From assembly GCA_020796225.1 (NCBI GenBank), contig CM036759.1, forward strand, positions 248,001-312,000: a DNA stretch of 64,000 bases. Reading direction: 5' to 3'. Below are positions 22,201-31,597 of the stretch, piece by piece. Numbering within the stretch: the stretch's first letter is position 1; each line of letters opens with the position of its first letter. Below the pieces are notes generated by a model that worked only from the letters and a program-made list of their open reading frames with translations, was not told the origin of the DNA and ran no database searches. This DNA comes from Arion vulgaris. Its lineage: Eukaryota; Mollusca; Gastropoda; Stylommatophora; Arionidae. A program made the position numbers and the translations under genes.

Positions 22201-22715
22201 ACAAAATCTGCATGAAGTATTTTCCAACAAGAAACAAAACCCTTCTTGGACTAGTATACACAGGAAATCAGGCAGAAGTTGAGAAGTATTCTTATGTTAT
22301 CAACAATGTTTTGATCCCATTCACTGCCTTTGTAGTTATCAGTGTTTGTACAGTAACCTTAGTCATTAATTTAAATATGAAAGTGAAGTGGAGAAAGACA
22401 ACTACAACTTCTTCTCAAACTGATCATGTGTCCAGCCATGAACCAAAAGTTGCTAAAATGGTAGTGATGATTTCAACATTATTTATAATATGTTTTATTC
22501 CTGTCAGTATTAACTTCATGGCCATGTCAATGGTACCAGGTCTGGCTATTGGTGGCAGATATATCAATATGCTTATGTTAACAATCGGCTTAAGCCTGAT
22601 ATTAGAATCAGTAAACTCATCAATAAACATTTTCATTTACTACCATATGAGTAGTAAATATAGAGCTAGTTCTAGAGCACTATTCTGTAACGATGCAAGC
22701 AAAGAACAAAAATAA
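15984..22715 (+). CDS. class A GPCR, gastropod chemosensory-receptor type, three exons, frameshifted
   Basis: Joining the three exons gives about 350 residues, the usual length for this class, if one extra base is ignored. The N-terminus has an NVT glycosylation site. TM1 has GIGTNIINI with the conserved Asn, and TM2 has NISLLGLAISD with the conserved Asp. TM3 ends in ERC, the DRY equivalent. TM4 (KRVTIIIISIFIILMF) is followed by an extracellular loop with FPTRNKTLLGLVYTG, TM5, and a loop rich in Lys/Ser/Thr. TM6 is KVAKMVVMISTLFIICFIPV. TM7 ends NSSINIFIYY, the NPxxY equivalent. The splice phases fit exactly (phase 1, then phase 0). It resembles receptors annotated as chemosensory in heterobranch molluscs. 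That ligand class is inference; other peptide-receptor-like roles are possible. The frameshift at about 22178 makes it a pseudogene unless it is an assembly error. Confidence 0.88.
16256..17501 (-). mobile_element. hAT DNA transposon, deleted, with TIRs and 8-bp duplication
   Basis: The left terminus CAGTGCCGGATTAGGCTAG and the inverted right terminus CAGCGCCGGATTAGCCTAG match at 17 of 19 bases. The flanking 8-mers are CAGATATA (16248-16255) and CATATATA (17502-17509), seven of eight identical, as expected of a hAT target duplication. Inside is the remnant of the transposase C-terminus on the minus strand. At 1,246 bp it lacks most of the catalytic domain. It sits in intron 1 of the GPCR, 40 bases after the donor. 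Confidence 0.9.
16340..16920 (-). pseudogene. hAT transposase C-terminal dimerisation region
   Basis: The minus-strand frame contains IVSSYQDDLEESLGDELVQF, then LESCFPNVEIVLRIYLSLM and ITNCSGERSF. This is the signature of the hAT C-terminal dimerisation domain of the ZMYM1-like group. After a stop the same homology goes on in another frame (KRIKSELRN, then NLTLMNIECNLIREID) to about 16340. The N-terminal zinc finger and the catalytic part are missing. Confidence 0.85.
17586..17720 (+). repeat. tRNA-like SINE fragment
   Basis: The stretch GAGTTGTGGTTCAATCCCAC looks like a tRNA-derived box B with its stem. A usable box A is not obvious. It is a single copy in the window, so the call is tentative. 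Confidence 0.35.
17990..18640 (+). pseudogene. LINE family H, RNase H domain and 3' end
   Basis: The plus strand reads KWQFGGKQIIQTLL, AFRKADIHLRCVPSHCGITV and NESIDVLAK. This matches the last RNase H motif (PSHCGIxGNExxDxLAK) of RNase H-bearing LINEs. After frame changes comes a Cys/His-like tail (near 18440-18490), then the 3' untranslated part from GTGAGCTGAGAAGCAACATG. That 3' part is repeated at 34.11-34.25 kb. It lies in intron 1 of the GPCR, in the same direction as that gene. Confidence 0.75.
18985..19114 (+). repeat. 26-bp minisatellite, five units
   Basis: Units of ATAGTGAAATAACGCTGATA plus GACATA start at 18985, 19011, 19037, 19063 and 19089, an exact 26-bp period. Units alternate between AAGAACACTG and AATAACGCTG. 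It ends about 50 bases before GPCR exon 2, close to where the branch point should be. Confidence 0.95.
19165..19379 (+). CDS. GPCR exon 2 (TM2 to TM3)
   Basis: The acceptor TTTTCAAG precedes GACTAGCTATC. With the G from exon 1 it reads GLAISDIGCLVTLIW, completing TM2. It goes on through LPFDSVEFQYLTGG and TM3 (TAWITAFITLERCLCIT) and ends PLK before the donor GTATGATT in phase 0. The 215 bases are fully open in the right frame. This exon was not visible as a long ATG-started frame. Confidence 0.88.
19441..19936 (-). pseudogene. LINE family A, 3' end with RNase H
   Basis: The minus strand reads ILSDSMSMIRKVESGMVRRN, EVLVQTMIREITFIFVPGHA and GVRGNERADRLTGLG: the D and last motif of RNase H. The 3' end carries a (CTGATAA)-like tail, read on plus as TTATCAGTTATCAGTTATAT. 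It is nearly identical to 29.64-30.1 kb. It lies in GPCR intron 2, opposite to the gene. Confidence 0.88.
20400..21070 (+). pseudogene. reverse transcriptase fragment of another LINE
   Basis: The plus strand codes for a palm segment with GVSYVSPLPPVLLNVH, which resembles the GVPQGSVLSPxLFN motif. Then comes LEYNMPFADDILAERRHG with the catalytic FADD at about 20652. Broken thumb-like text follows to about 21060 (near VDNKTTRLIIACTTQSRYG). It has no link to the RNase H pieces nearby except perhaps by family. It is inside GPCR intron 2. Confidence 0.6.
21104..21310 (+). repeat. foldback element with hammerhead-like centre
   Basis: The arms are inverted: GCAATGACAATACACAGCAA then CGTTTCGACC (about 21174-21203) face GGTCGAAACGTTGCTGTGTA and TTGTCATTGC (about 21232-21261). 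The complementarity goes on imperfectly to about 75 bases per arm (TAAACACGTACT / ATTACGTGTTTT). The loop holds TTGATAAAGGCCTTTAGGTC followed by GAAAC. Half copies occur at 23.6 kb and 40.1 kb. All ends share ACTGCAGTAAAA or its complement. It could be a MITE or a Penelope-type terminal piece. Confidence 0.75.
21784..22045 (-). pseudogene. LINE family I, 3' end
   Basis: The minus strand reads RLEKIIMEGGILAKRRR, QRRWIQDVTDGLNMTAAG and, in another frame, EREKF. This is the C-terminal G-x-R-x-R-x-RP-x-x-RW signature of RNase H-less LINEs. The 3' tail is a run like (GATGATAATGAT). A related copy is at 52.6 kb. It ends about 60 bases before GPCR exon 3. Confidence 0.8.
22109..22715 (+). CDS. GPCR exon 3 (TM4 to C-terminus), one-base frameshift
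   Basis: The acceptor ATCTTCAG precedes GTTAAAAGTATATTC. It reads VKSIFTSKRVTIIIISIFII, LMF, and then needs a one-base skip at about 22178 to continue AIPAYAVNKICMKYFPTRN. The exon then stays open to the TAA at 22713-22715, ending DASKEQK. The total of 607 bases is 3n+1, consistent with a single extra base. ECL2, TM5, TM6 and TM7 are all intact after the shift. Confidence 0.88.
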
Positions 22716-22934
22716 TTAACCTATGGAAGATTATAAGAGGGAGTGGAGATTTTCTTTACCATATTTGTCCAATAGATAGTCAAATCAAGACAGATGAGAA
22801 ATGTATGTACATTGTGAGCTACATACACAAGAGAATGCATATTCTTCAACATGTACTAAGGAAACTTAGAAATGATGGGTTTGCTGAAAGTAATGCCAAG
22901 TGGGTTTTCTGAACCAATTGCATGTGATTAAATT

Positions 22935-22940
22935 AATAAA
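22935..22940 (+). promoter_or_regulatory. candidate polyadenylation signal of the GPCR
   Basis: An AATAAA lies 220 bases after the GPCR stop codon. In AT-rich DNA it may be chance. No transcript evidence is available. Confidence 0.35.
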
Positions 22941-23269
22941 GTAAAAGAAAGAACTAACCTCAGGTTTAAGGTAATTTTGATTGAGCTGTATGTCTACCAA
23001 ACAATTTGTTAGTGTCAAATGTTTGTTGATCAACAGTAAGACCATTGTGTTATCATTTATTGAAGGATGAGAGCACAATTTATTCACTTTGAACTGAACA
23101 CACAACATTGAATGACCATATGAACAGATTCAAATCACAACACATCACAGTGTGTCAGCAATGCAAATATGTTTAAGAAAATATCAATGTTCAAGTTGTT
23201 GAGTCTGCAACCTGCATTGTCTCAAGTAATTAAGCATCAAATCTGTCTGATAAACTAATTCCCCACATT

Positions 23270-23595
23270 TATACTGAGTAAGATAGATTACAGAAAAATG
23301 CAGATAAAATCACATGGTATTGTACAGAACAGAAGAGATCAGATACTGTTTGATCATTGAAGAAATCAAACCAAAAGTGTTTAAAGTCATAGGATTTACC
23401 CCATAGGCTCGGTCCCTCTTCACAGAAATGGCACTTCGTCTGCCAAAAGTATTGCACAAAGCATGAACTCTGTAGCTCCTGCAACAATCCTAGGGGTATC
23501 CGAAAAAGCACTTGGAAGCAGTGCGGGCTGGATTCAAACCCATTACCTTCAGAATGCTTAATGCTTAGTTTAATTGTTAAACACCTTTCTATATC
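23270..23595 (-). repeat. tRNA-type SINE, minus strand
   Basis: Reading on the minus strand, AATGGGTTTGAATCCAGCCC near 23540-23520 is a good box B. It is followed by a non-tRNA body running to about 23280. Box A would lie at about 23590-23575 (GGTGTTTAACAATTAAACTA). Confidence 0.5.
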
Positions 23596-23603
23596 TTTAG
23601 TCA

Positions 23604-23675
23604 TTTTGTAAAACTATAGTACTTTGTTTGTCAGTGTTTAGCTATTTACCAAGTTTTACTGCAGTCTTCCCCCTA
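23604..23675 (+). repeat. half copy of the foldback element
   Basis: TTTGTAAAACTATAGTACTT and TTTTACTGCAGTCT match one arm of the 21.1 kb element and the 40.1 kb copy. Confidence 0.6.
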
Positions 23676-24058
23676 GTTTAATTGTTCAAGTTTCAAAACA
23701 TATAAGTGAAACCATCATTCAAAATGCAATATGATGAAATATATTTCAGATTTCTTATGTCATGCAACTTGGTACACTAAGACACTGACAAAACTGTCTT
23801 AATAATTGTATGTCATTTACTTACAAGAACAAAAGTATCTAGTTGGGAAATATTTAATGAGAAGAACATTCTCAATTGCTACATGTCAGAAAACATGAAT
23901 ACATACAAATCAATCTGTTTGTTCTATTTGTGTGACTGACTAAATCTCAATAAAAGTGTTATGTTTAGTTAAAGATCTCAAATGGTTATGAATATAGTAA
24001 CTAGGTTGAGTATGTGTGTGAAAGTTAGTCTTGTTATATGTTTAGATTGATTGACTGG

Positions 24059-24570
24059 ACCATCATTATTGCATTTCAGTGAATAACCATGTGACCATCA
24101 TCATTGCATTTCAGTGAATAACCATGTGACCATCGTTGCATTTCAGTGAATAACCATGTGACCATCGTTGTATTTCAGTGAATAACCATGTGACCATCAT
24201 CATTGCATTTCCTTGAATAATCATGTGATCATCATCATTGCATTTCAGTGAATAATCATGTGATCATCATCATTGCATTTCAGTGAATAACCATGTGATC
24301 ATCATCATTGCATTTCAGTGAATAATCATGTGACCATCGTTGCATTTCAGTGAATAACCATGTGACCATCATCATTGCATTTCAGTGAATAACCATGTGA
24401 CCATCATCATTGCATTTCAGTGAATAACCATGTGACCATCATCATTGCATTTCAGTGAATAACCATGTGACCATCGTTGTATTTCAGTGAATAACCATCA
24501 TCATTGCATTTCAGTGAATAACCATGTGATCATCATCATTGCATTTCAGTGAATAACCATGTGACCATTA
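24059..24570 (+). repeat. 35/32-bp minisatellite, about 15 units
   Basis: The unit is ACCATCATCATTGCATTTCA followed by GTGAATAACCATGTG (35 bp). A variant lacks one ATC triplet (32 bp), and some units have TGATCATC in place of TGACCATC. The units are very alike, so the array is probably young. Confidence 0.95.
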
Positions 24571-24687
24571 TTACACTTCCGTGCAAAACTATGTGTGCCC
24601 TGATCTCTTTCTTACACAGGAAGATCACAATGACTGTACCTGAAAATCATAATACTGGCATAAATAATAATAATTCCTCTCGTACCG

Positions 24688-25565
24688 TTATACATTACAT
24701 AGGGCCTGCAAGTAATTTCTCCATACCGCTCTATCCTGGGCAACTCGCTCAATCTCCTCCATGGAACTGAGACCGATATTTCCTGCCTCTCTCAGCAAAG
24801 TTCGTTTCAGGGTCTCTTTAGGTCGACCTCTCTTTCTTGAACCCTTTGCATCCCACTTCAATGCCTGCTTTGATATTCGTTTATCATATCTCCATCTTCT
24901 CTTTCTTATAACAGTTGTCACTAGTGTTGACCAGACATGTCTCTGATTTCATCACTTCTCCTGAATCGTTCCATTTTATATTCATTATTTTTCAGACATC
25001 TATTTTCAAATGCATTCAACTTGCTTTCTATATCTTTAGTCATTTTCCAACTCTCGCTAGCATATGTTAGGATTGATACAACATTTGAATTGAAAATTCG
25101 TAATTTAGTTTTAATACTATATAATTTGCAGTTCCATATTTTATTTAGACTTTTAAAAGCTGATGTTGCTTTGCCAATTAGTATCATAATTTCTTTTTAA
25201 CATTTCCTGTGCAATCAAATTGCTACCTAAATAGGTGAACTGCTCTGTTATTTTTATCATTTTAGATTCCAGTGTGATATCTGCATTACTTGCCATAGGT
25301 GTCTTCATTATATTTGTTTTTCATAGCTTATCTGCAGTCCAACTTTTGATGATATAGATGACAAGTTGTCTGTTTTTCTTTGCATATCTTGGTTGTTTCT
25401 ACTTAACAAGGCAATATCATCTCAAAATCAAATGTTCTAGTTGACTATCTTTCTACCCAATCGATGTCAGTTTCGCCTCTGCACCCTGCAACATTTTCGC
25501 ATCACCCAGGCAATGGCCACTCCAAACAATAGCGGAGATAGAATACAGCCTTAATACTGGCATGC
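24688..25565 (-). pseudogene. RTE-like LINE family C, RT palm to 3' end
   Basis: Read leftwards on the minus strand: a palm region at 25560-25330 (GCILSPLLFG with AIAWVMRKC, then DDIALLS). The thumb follows at 25187-24950 (TSAFKSLNKIWNCKLYSIKT, NSNVVSILTYASESWKMT). The C-terminus at 24921-24690 reads ISKQALKWDAKGSRKRGRPK, EIERVAQDRAVWRNYLQALC. There is no RNase H. Frame breaks and stops separate the pieces. Intact proteins of this kind carry an endonuclease and reverse transcriptase for target-primed copying. Two further 3' copies are at 25.8 and 41.4 kb. Confidence 0.88.
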
Positions 25566-25769
25566 CTCCCTAAAAAAATATGAGGATGGTGAAATGTTTG
25601 TAGGAATTAGTTTAATTTGTATCAAGAATTTTATGTAAATTATTTCTAGTACTCAAGAGTGCTGACTTGGTATTAGGAAAAAGACACAAGGATCACATCC
25701 CAATGCAGGACAGCTTGAGTAGACTATGTTATTGTGGCTCTCTATAATGTTGAAAGGTCATAAGTATAA

Positions 25770-26090
25770 TTGTAATGTATTAGTCTAGTTCCGATATATG
25801 TTACATAAGGCCTGCATGCAATTTCACCATACCTGTCCATCCTGGGTAACTTACTCAATCTCTTCTATGGAATTGAACCCAACATTTCTCGGATCTCTCA
25901 GTAAAGTATGTTTCAGGGTTTCAATAAGGTGCCCTTTCTTTTGAACCCTTGTTTTCACTTCAATCCTACTTTGTGATTCTTTGACCATATCTTCTCAAAG
26001 TATGCCCAACATATTTCAATCTTTTCTTTTTTATAACAGTTACTACTAGTCATTACCCAGACATTTCTCTGACTTCATTACCTCAACTGT
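25770..26090 (-). pseudogene. RTE-like LINE family C, second 3' copy
   Basis: It aligns with 24690-24930 along its length, for example GGCCTGCATGCAATTTC against GGCCTGCAAGTAATTTC and CATCCTGGGTAACTTACTCA against CTATCCTGGGCAACTCGCTC. It is more decayed than the first copy. Confidence 0.8.
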
Positions 26091-26176
26091 ATTCATCTGA
26101 ATTTTATGGAATATAAATATGAATATAATACTGATGTTTATTTTGTCAAAGTGTTTGAGATATCACAAATGCACAA

Positions 26177-26260
26177 TGCTGTTCAGTATTTATCAGCATA
26201 TGGATGCAGCACCACTGCTGTTCAGTATTTATCAGCATATGGATGCAGTAGTGCTGTTTG
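26177..26260 (+). repeat. 39-bp tandem duplication
   Basis: TGCTGTTCAGTATTTATCAG starts at 26177 and 26216, each followed by CATATGGATGCAG. A third, partial unit begins TGCTGTTTGGTATTTGAG. Confidence 0.9.
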
Positions 26261-26411
26261 GTATTTGAGAAATCATGAATGCAAAACAGTAATATCTAGC
26301 ATTTTGTGTTTTTTGCAATGAACACTATGTAACATCATGAACAATATGTCCACGTCAGCATGAACAATATGTAACATAAACATATATATCAGCACATCAC
26401 AGAGCAAGTGA

Positions 26412-26416
<5 letters not shown>

Positions 26417-26455
<39 letters not shown>
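26417..26455. repeat. (TA)n microsatellite
   Basis: A run of about 19 TA units. Frames reading YIYIYI here are artefacts of it. Confidence 0.98.
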
Positions 26456-26457
<2 letters not shown>

Positions 26458-26705
26458 ACTTGCATCAGTTTCTTTCCCTTTTAAGACAGTAGTAGCATGT
26501 GAACACTGTGCTGTCTGCCCGACAGAATCCTGTGTGACAGCATTTATGTGTTTTGACATGTGTTCTCTACCACTAATGTTTTTACATATGGACTGAAGAT
26601 ACCTTACTTTGAACTGAAGATCCAGACCAGGAGTATCTGTCACGAGCATCAGATCCAGGTCAGAAATATACATCATAACCCATGGCCGAGGTCTGCAATA
26701 TTAAC

Positions 26706-26967
26706 CCCTCAGCCGCCCGATTGGTTACCAGGGCCCAAATTTGGGGTGTAAAGAATAGAACCACTGTTACCTGCCATACATGTCATAAGAAGTGACTAAG
26801 GAGGTTTGGCTGAAATTGGATGCATGTGTCCTAAAGATGTACAAGTCTATGCATTTAGGGGCATACCAAACCAATGTGCAACATATACATGTGCTTGGCA
26901 AAGATCAAACATATCAGAAAGAGTGATTAAAATTGGATGTAAAGAATGAACGCAAAGAAGAAGAACT
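26706..26967 (+). repeat. SINE family 1, copy 2
   Basis: TTGGTTACCAGGGCCCAAAT, AGAATAGAACCACTGTTACC, the core GTCATAAGAAGTGACTAAGG and a tail AAAGAAGAAGAA. It aligns with copies 1 and 3 along its length. The core palindrome is slightly damaged. Confidence 0.85.
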
Positions 26968-27193
26968 AGACACACTGATGAATATGTATCTTATCCTACT
27001 ATACATACTAAAATATTGATCTAGTCCCCTACACACAGTTGGGACATCTATCCACACTGGAATAATTATATGTCTCCTATTCTACACATGTAATAATCAT
27101 CTTATTTGACATAACAATCTTCTCGACAGGCCAACCAACTCAACACCATCTACTGACACATTCCCTTGAACAGTGAAGGGTTCATACATCAGT

Positions 27194-28277
27194 TAGTTAG
27201 TTAGTTAGTTTGTTCCTTTCGTGCCAAAGGCGCACATAGGGCAGAGGTTTTAGATCTCCATGTGATACGGTTCTTTGCTAGCAGTTGCAGATCTTGTATG
27301 GTTTTACATCCCAATAGTTTACTTTCTTGTTGGATGGTTCTTGAAAGAGTGGTCTTTGGTCTTCCACGTTTTCTTTTCCCAAATGGTGACCACATAAGGA
27401 CTTGTCGATTTAGTCTCTTTTAGTCTGATCTAAGCACATGACCTAAATATTTCCACCTTCGATTCCTTATAATATTTGATACGGGTTGTTGGTGTGTTCT
27501 ATCTCTACTGTGTTGTTAGAAACGAAATCACTCCATTTCACTTTTAATAATTTTCGTAGACATTTATTCTCAAAGCTGTCAGTTTCTTATCAATTTTCTT
27601 TGTTGATTTCCAACTTTCACAACCGTAGGTCAGTACAGGAATCACACATGACCTAAATAATTTAACTTTTGCATATACTAAAGTCTTGAGATTGCCAGAT
27701 ATTCGTTAATTTAGTGAAGCCACTAGCTGCTATAGCAATACGAGAGTTTATTTCTTTCATCGTGTCTCCGTTGTTTGACACTTTACTACCCAAATATGTA
27801 AAATGTTCAACTTTCTCAGTGTTTGACCATTTATTACGATGTTGTCTGTCGAGTTTGTGAGGTCCATAATTTTGATCTTGGCAGAATTGATCTGGAGACC
27901 AACCTGTTCTGCAAGTGTGCAAGATTGCTCGTTAGTTTGTGGGTTGCTTGTGTAGTTGAATTCAATATGGCCACGTCATCAGCAAAGTCAAGATCAAATA
28001 GTCTGCTGTTATTAAGCCATTTGATGCCTAGTTGATCATCTTGGGTGCATTTGCGCATGATCAAGTCTATAGCTATCCCAAAAAGCATAGGTGACATAAC
28101 GCAGCCTGCTTCACACCGAATTGACTGTGAACCAGTCTGAGTTTCCTGCATCTGTTCTTACAAAGCAGGATGCTTCAGAATAGAAGGCTTTTATAATATT
28201 GATGTACTTTTCCTGGAAGCCATAGGTCTTAAGAATCTCCCAGAAAGTAGAACGATGAAGACTATCAAACGCTCATA
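27194..28277 (-). mobile_element. RTE-like LINE family T, 5'-truncated, with target duplication
   Basis: The minus strand codes palm, thumb and C-terminus in several frames: GCVMSPMLFGIAIDLIMRKC, FDLDFADDVAIL, VEHFTYLGSKVSNNGDTMKE and FGKRKRGRPKTTLSRTIQQE, then ITWRSKTSALCA. The 3' end runs into a (TAAC)n tail, read on plus as CAGTTAGTTAGTTAGTTAGT. The 11-mer CATACATCAGT is found at both ends (27183-27193 and 28278-28288) and is the likely target-site duplication. The start is lost by 5' truncation. A short plus-strand copy with the same tail is at 57.0 kb. Confidence 0.88.
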
Positions 28278-28785
28278 CATACATCAGTACTGTTTACTTT
28301 TTGCTGAACCATCTCTGGAGTCACTATGCCAACGCTCACGCTGATATTTTCAGCAAGCGGAGAGGAACTGACAATGATAGAGTCTTGATTTTTATGAATG
28401 TCTATTATATCATATAGCAATTCCATTAAGAGTCTTAATAATAGAACTAAAAGATATAATATTTATATACAGATTCTATTCTCTAGAAGACAACCATATA
28501 ATCTTTTATGATTACATCCACGGTTATAAAAATACAAACTATTGAAATGAATAATGCATAGTAAAAATCCTGATACTGATACCCAAAACACTGGATTTTT
28601 CACATGAATCACCTCCATCATTGTAAGAAAAAATTAGTGACCATCACAGAGTATTACAAAAACAATATTCAATAAGTTCTGATATTAACTGAACAGTAAT
28701 TATTTAAGCTTGCATCGGACTAATGGCAAGTACTTTGTAACCTACACTAAGTTAATCTACTGTAATCTTTACTTCTACGGTTGTC

Positions 28786-28945
28786 AGAGAGAATTAGTAA
28801 TACATCTCCTTCTCATGGTGGTATAGAGAGAATTAGAAATAGATCACATGGTAATATAGAGAGAATTAGTAATACATCTCCTTCTCATGCTAGTAAAGAG
28901 AGAATTAGTAATACATCTTCTCATGGTAGTATAGTAATATATTTC
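28786..28945 (+). repeat. ~41-bp tandem repeat, four units
   Basis: Units of AGAGAGAATTAGTAATACAT, CTCCTTCTCATGGTAGTAT with small deletions in the second and fourth units. Confidence 0.85.
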
Positions 28946-29640
28946 TAGATTTATTTCTTACTGGCAGGCAGGATGACCTACTAAGTCATATGCATCCATG
29001 AATGACAGAACTGGGGACAACCACAAAACACTGACAATGTCAGCTATGATCTAGCCCAGTTTCATACAAGATAAATAAGCTGTCACAGTTCAAACTGGAA
29101 TGTTTTCTTAACAGGATGAGATGCAGATAATAACCGGCACTGGTGGCAAGCATCAGTTGTTATATGCTTTAGCAGTAGAAAGAAAACCTCAACATTCAAA
29201 CCTGCTAGAGACTTGGAGTGGTCATCAGAAAATGAAAAGTAACCCAAACAACTGACTATCAAGTAGATAGAAGTGTGTTGGTTACGTGCACTAAAAGCAG
29301 GATAAAATAGTGGACAAATGCAATTAGAAACAATGACATGTGACAATATTCTTTACAGTCATAATTAAATCAGGGAGCAGCATTTGTCGGCTTTTACAAG
29401 ACTGCAGATTGATTCTGTAGAGGAATAGGAACTTTGTCATAGGCAACAAGTTTGATGGTTCACCATGGACATTGAGCACAAGTAGAAATATTCTTCTCTC
29501 TTATATTGTTATAATTTCTTTTGTTCTCAATCCTTTCCTCTTGCATGGTTTTCAACAGTTTCAATGCTCTGAATGTGTTACAAATATTGTATATGTAAAT
29601 TATTATTCTCTTACAAATATTGCTCATTTGATCCACATTC
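28946..29640. other. unassigned AT-rich spacer
   Basis: No coding signal or repeat recognised. The 87-codon minus-strand frame at 29083-29346 has no familiar motif. Confidence 0.4.
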
Positions 29641-30425
29641 AGTTATCAGTTATCAGTTATATGAGAACTATCATCATAGCACTCGGACATGTCCATAGGT
29701 GCTCCGATCTCCGCCTCAGCAAATCCAGCAGCGTCCAGCGACCCAACACGCCAGTTCGATGTTGATTAATCAATCTCTTTGCATATTTAATTATGTCGTT
29801 CTTTTCGGGCTGCACCAATATTGACACCCATCTCTTTCAATCTGGTCAGCAAGTGGGATTCACAGCCCTGAAACTCCTCTGTTTGGAAAGACTCTCTCAA
29901 TGCGTGAAGAATGTCACTTCGATCCATTGCAGCTCCCTCTGATATTGTAGCTAAGCCAGCAAATCTATCAGCTTGTTCATTACCCCTAACTCCTGCGTGC
30001 CCAGGGATAAAAATAAAGGTGATTTCTCTGATCATTGTCTGTACCAGTACCTCCACCCAGTTGCGTCTCACCATACCTGATTCGACTTTACGAATCATGC
30101 TCATGGAGTCACTGAGTATGAAAACACGAAGAGTAATTGTGAGATGCCAAACAGTTCACCGCCTCCGTAACCGCCCGAACCTCCATTGTCAAGCTACTTG
30201 TGGTTGTTGCGTAGGCACCACTGGCCTCTCTTATTATTTTTCCTCCTGAGCGTGCTGAAAAGCCCACGCACAGCGTTGTTGGCGAATGACTTAACCATCG
30301 GTGTAAATAACCACATCTGTATCATTGATGATGTTATTCAAGAGAGCCTTCACCTCCACGTTTAGCAGTGATAGATTATTTTGTTCGCAGTTTTTCTTAA
30401 TAGATGTAATAACGGTCCACATTGT
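29641..30425 (-). pseudogene. LINE family A, 3' end with most of RNase H
   Basis: The minus strand shows RNase H in order. VIYTDG (near 30315) gives the first Asp, TTSSLTMEVRAVTEAVN (near 30200) the Glu, DSMSMIRKVESGM the second Asp, and IPGHAGVRGNEQADRFAGLA the last motif. The tail is (CTGATAA)n-like. The frame breaks near 30110. It is the best-preserved copy of the family here. I place the family in the RNase H-bearing, APE-type LINEs (I/Jockey-like). Confidence 0.88.
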
Positions 30426-31597
30426 TTTGGGGAAACTTTTATTTCATGTACTTTTGTAACTAGGACACATAGGACAATAACTTTATTGCTTGTCTATTTT
30501 ATCAAGACATTTGACAAAAAGGAAAGATTATTATGAAAGCTTATCAGGCTTTTAAACAAAAATGTGTAGATTATAAAGTCACAGACAAAAAAAGTATAAG
30601 ATAACATAAACATATGATAACAGCAATGAGACTACATTTCAACTACTTTCAAGGTCTACATAGTGAAACATTTATTAGTATTTATCATTCACCTTTCATT
30701 CAGCTGAATCTAGTAATGGTAGTAATCATTATACTGTGCTTTATATGTGCGAACTTACAGTTCTTTCTTTTATGTTCTTTAAACCCCCTCTCATGTGGAT
30801 GATGTAGGCAATAATTGATTCCTGCAGTTTTCCTTCTTTACTGCTACTAATCAGTTATGCCACTGACCTTCCATAGCATGAGATTAACTGATTGGCTACC
30901 AAATTTTTAAAAACGGGTTGTGGCTGAATGCAATTTCTGTCTTATTTTCCCATTACAGATGTATGTACAAATTCAGTCGCAGTTTCCTTAATTATTAACC
31001 AATTGTTATGAATAATATACCATTTTGTAGGTTAACCATTTTCTTTAAAATAAATTTAAAAGAAATACACAATGGCTCTCCCAGCGGCTCATGGGAGCCA
31101 CACACTTAAGCAGTGCAGTACTATCTCATGTTTGTTGCACTCAAATCCGCCATTCATTCATTAATAGACTGATTTTCCTGGTCTATATTAGCTTTAATTA
31201 TGCACTTTCAATTAGAACCGTTTCATTTGATCTGTTGGTGACATTCTAAACATTCATCTGTAGCAGCATTTTTCCTTGACCTCATCCCAGTAATCTTGCA
31301 ACTACCCACACAAACGTGTGCATAAATAAAGAATACACAACAAAAACATCATCTGGTAAAGCTCCATTATCTTTGAGAGTCAGGATAATGTTAGTTATAA
31401 TAAAAAACATGATTGCACTCGCATGGATAACAAAATCTAACACATAGAAAAATTACTTATAATACATGCATAGTAAATTATACAAATTTCCAACATTATT
31501 TTTGTTTTAATAACTATACAAGTTTCCTCAAAATTATGAAATGAAATAATTTACAATGAACTACTGTATCAGGACTATGCATGTCAATGTAAGATTA
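30426..31597. other. unassigned AT-rich spacer
   Basis: No feature supported. Confidence 0.4.

Noticed and set aside
24059..24570. CRISPR-like array
   Set aside because: The units are directly adjacent with no unique spacers, in an animal genome; it is a minisatellite.
26408..26676. Open frames with YIYIYI runs on both strands
   Set aside because: They are produced by the (TA)n microsatellite at 26417-26455.
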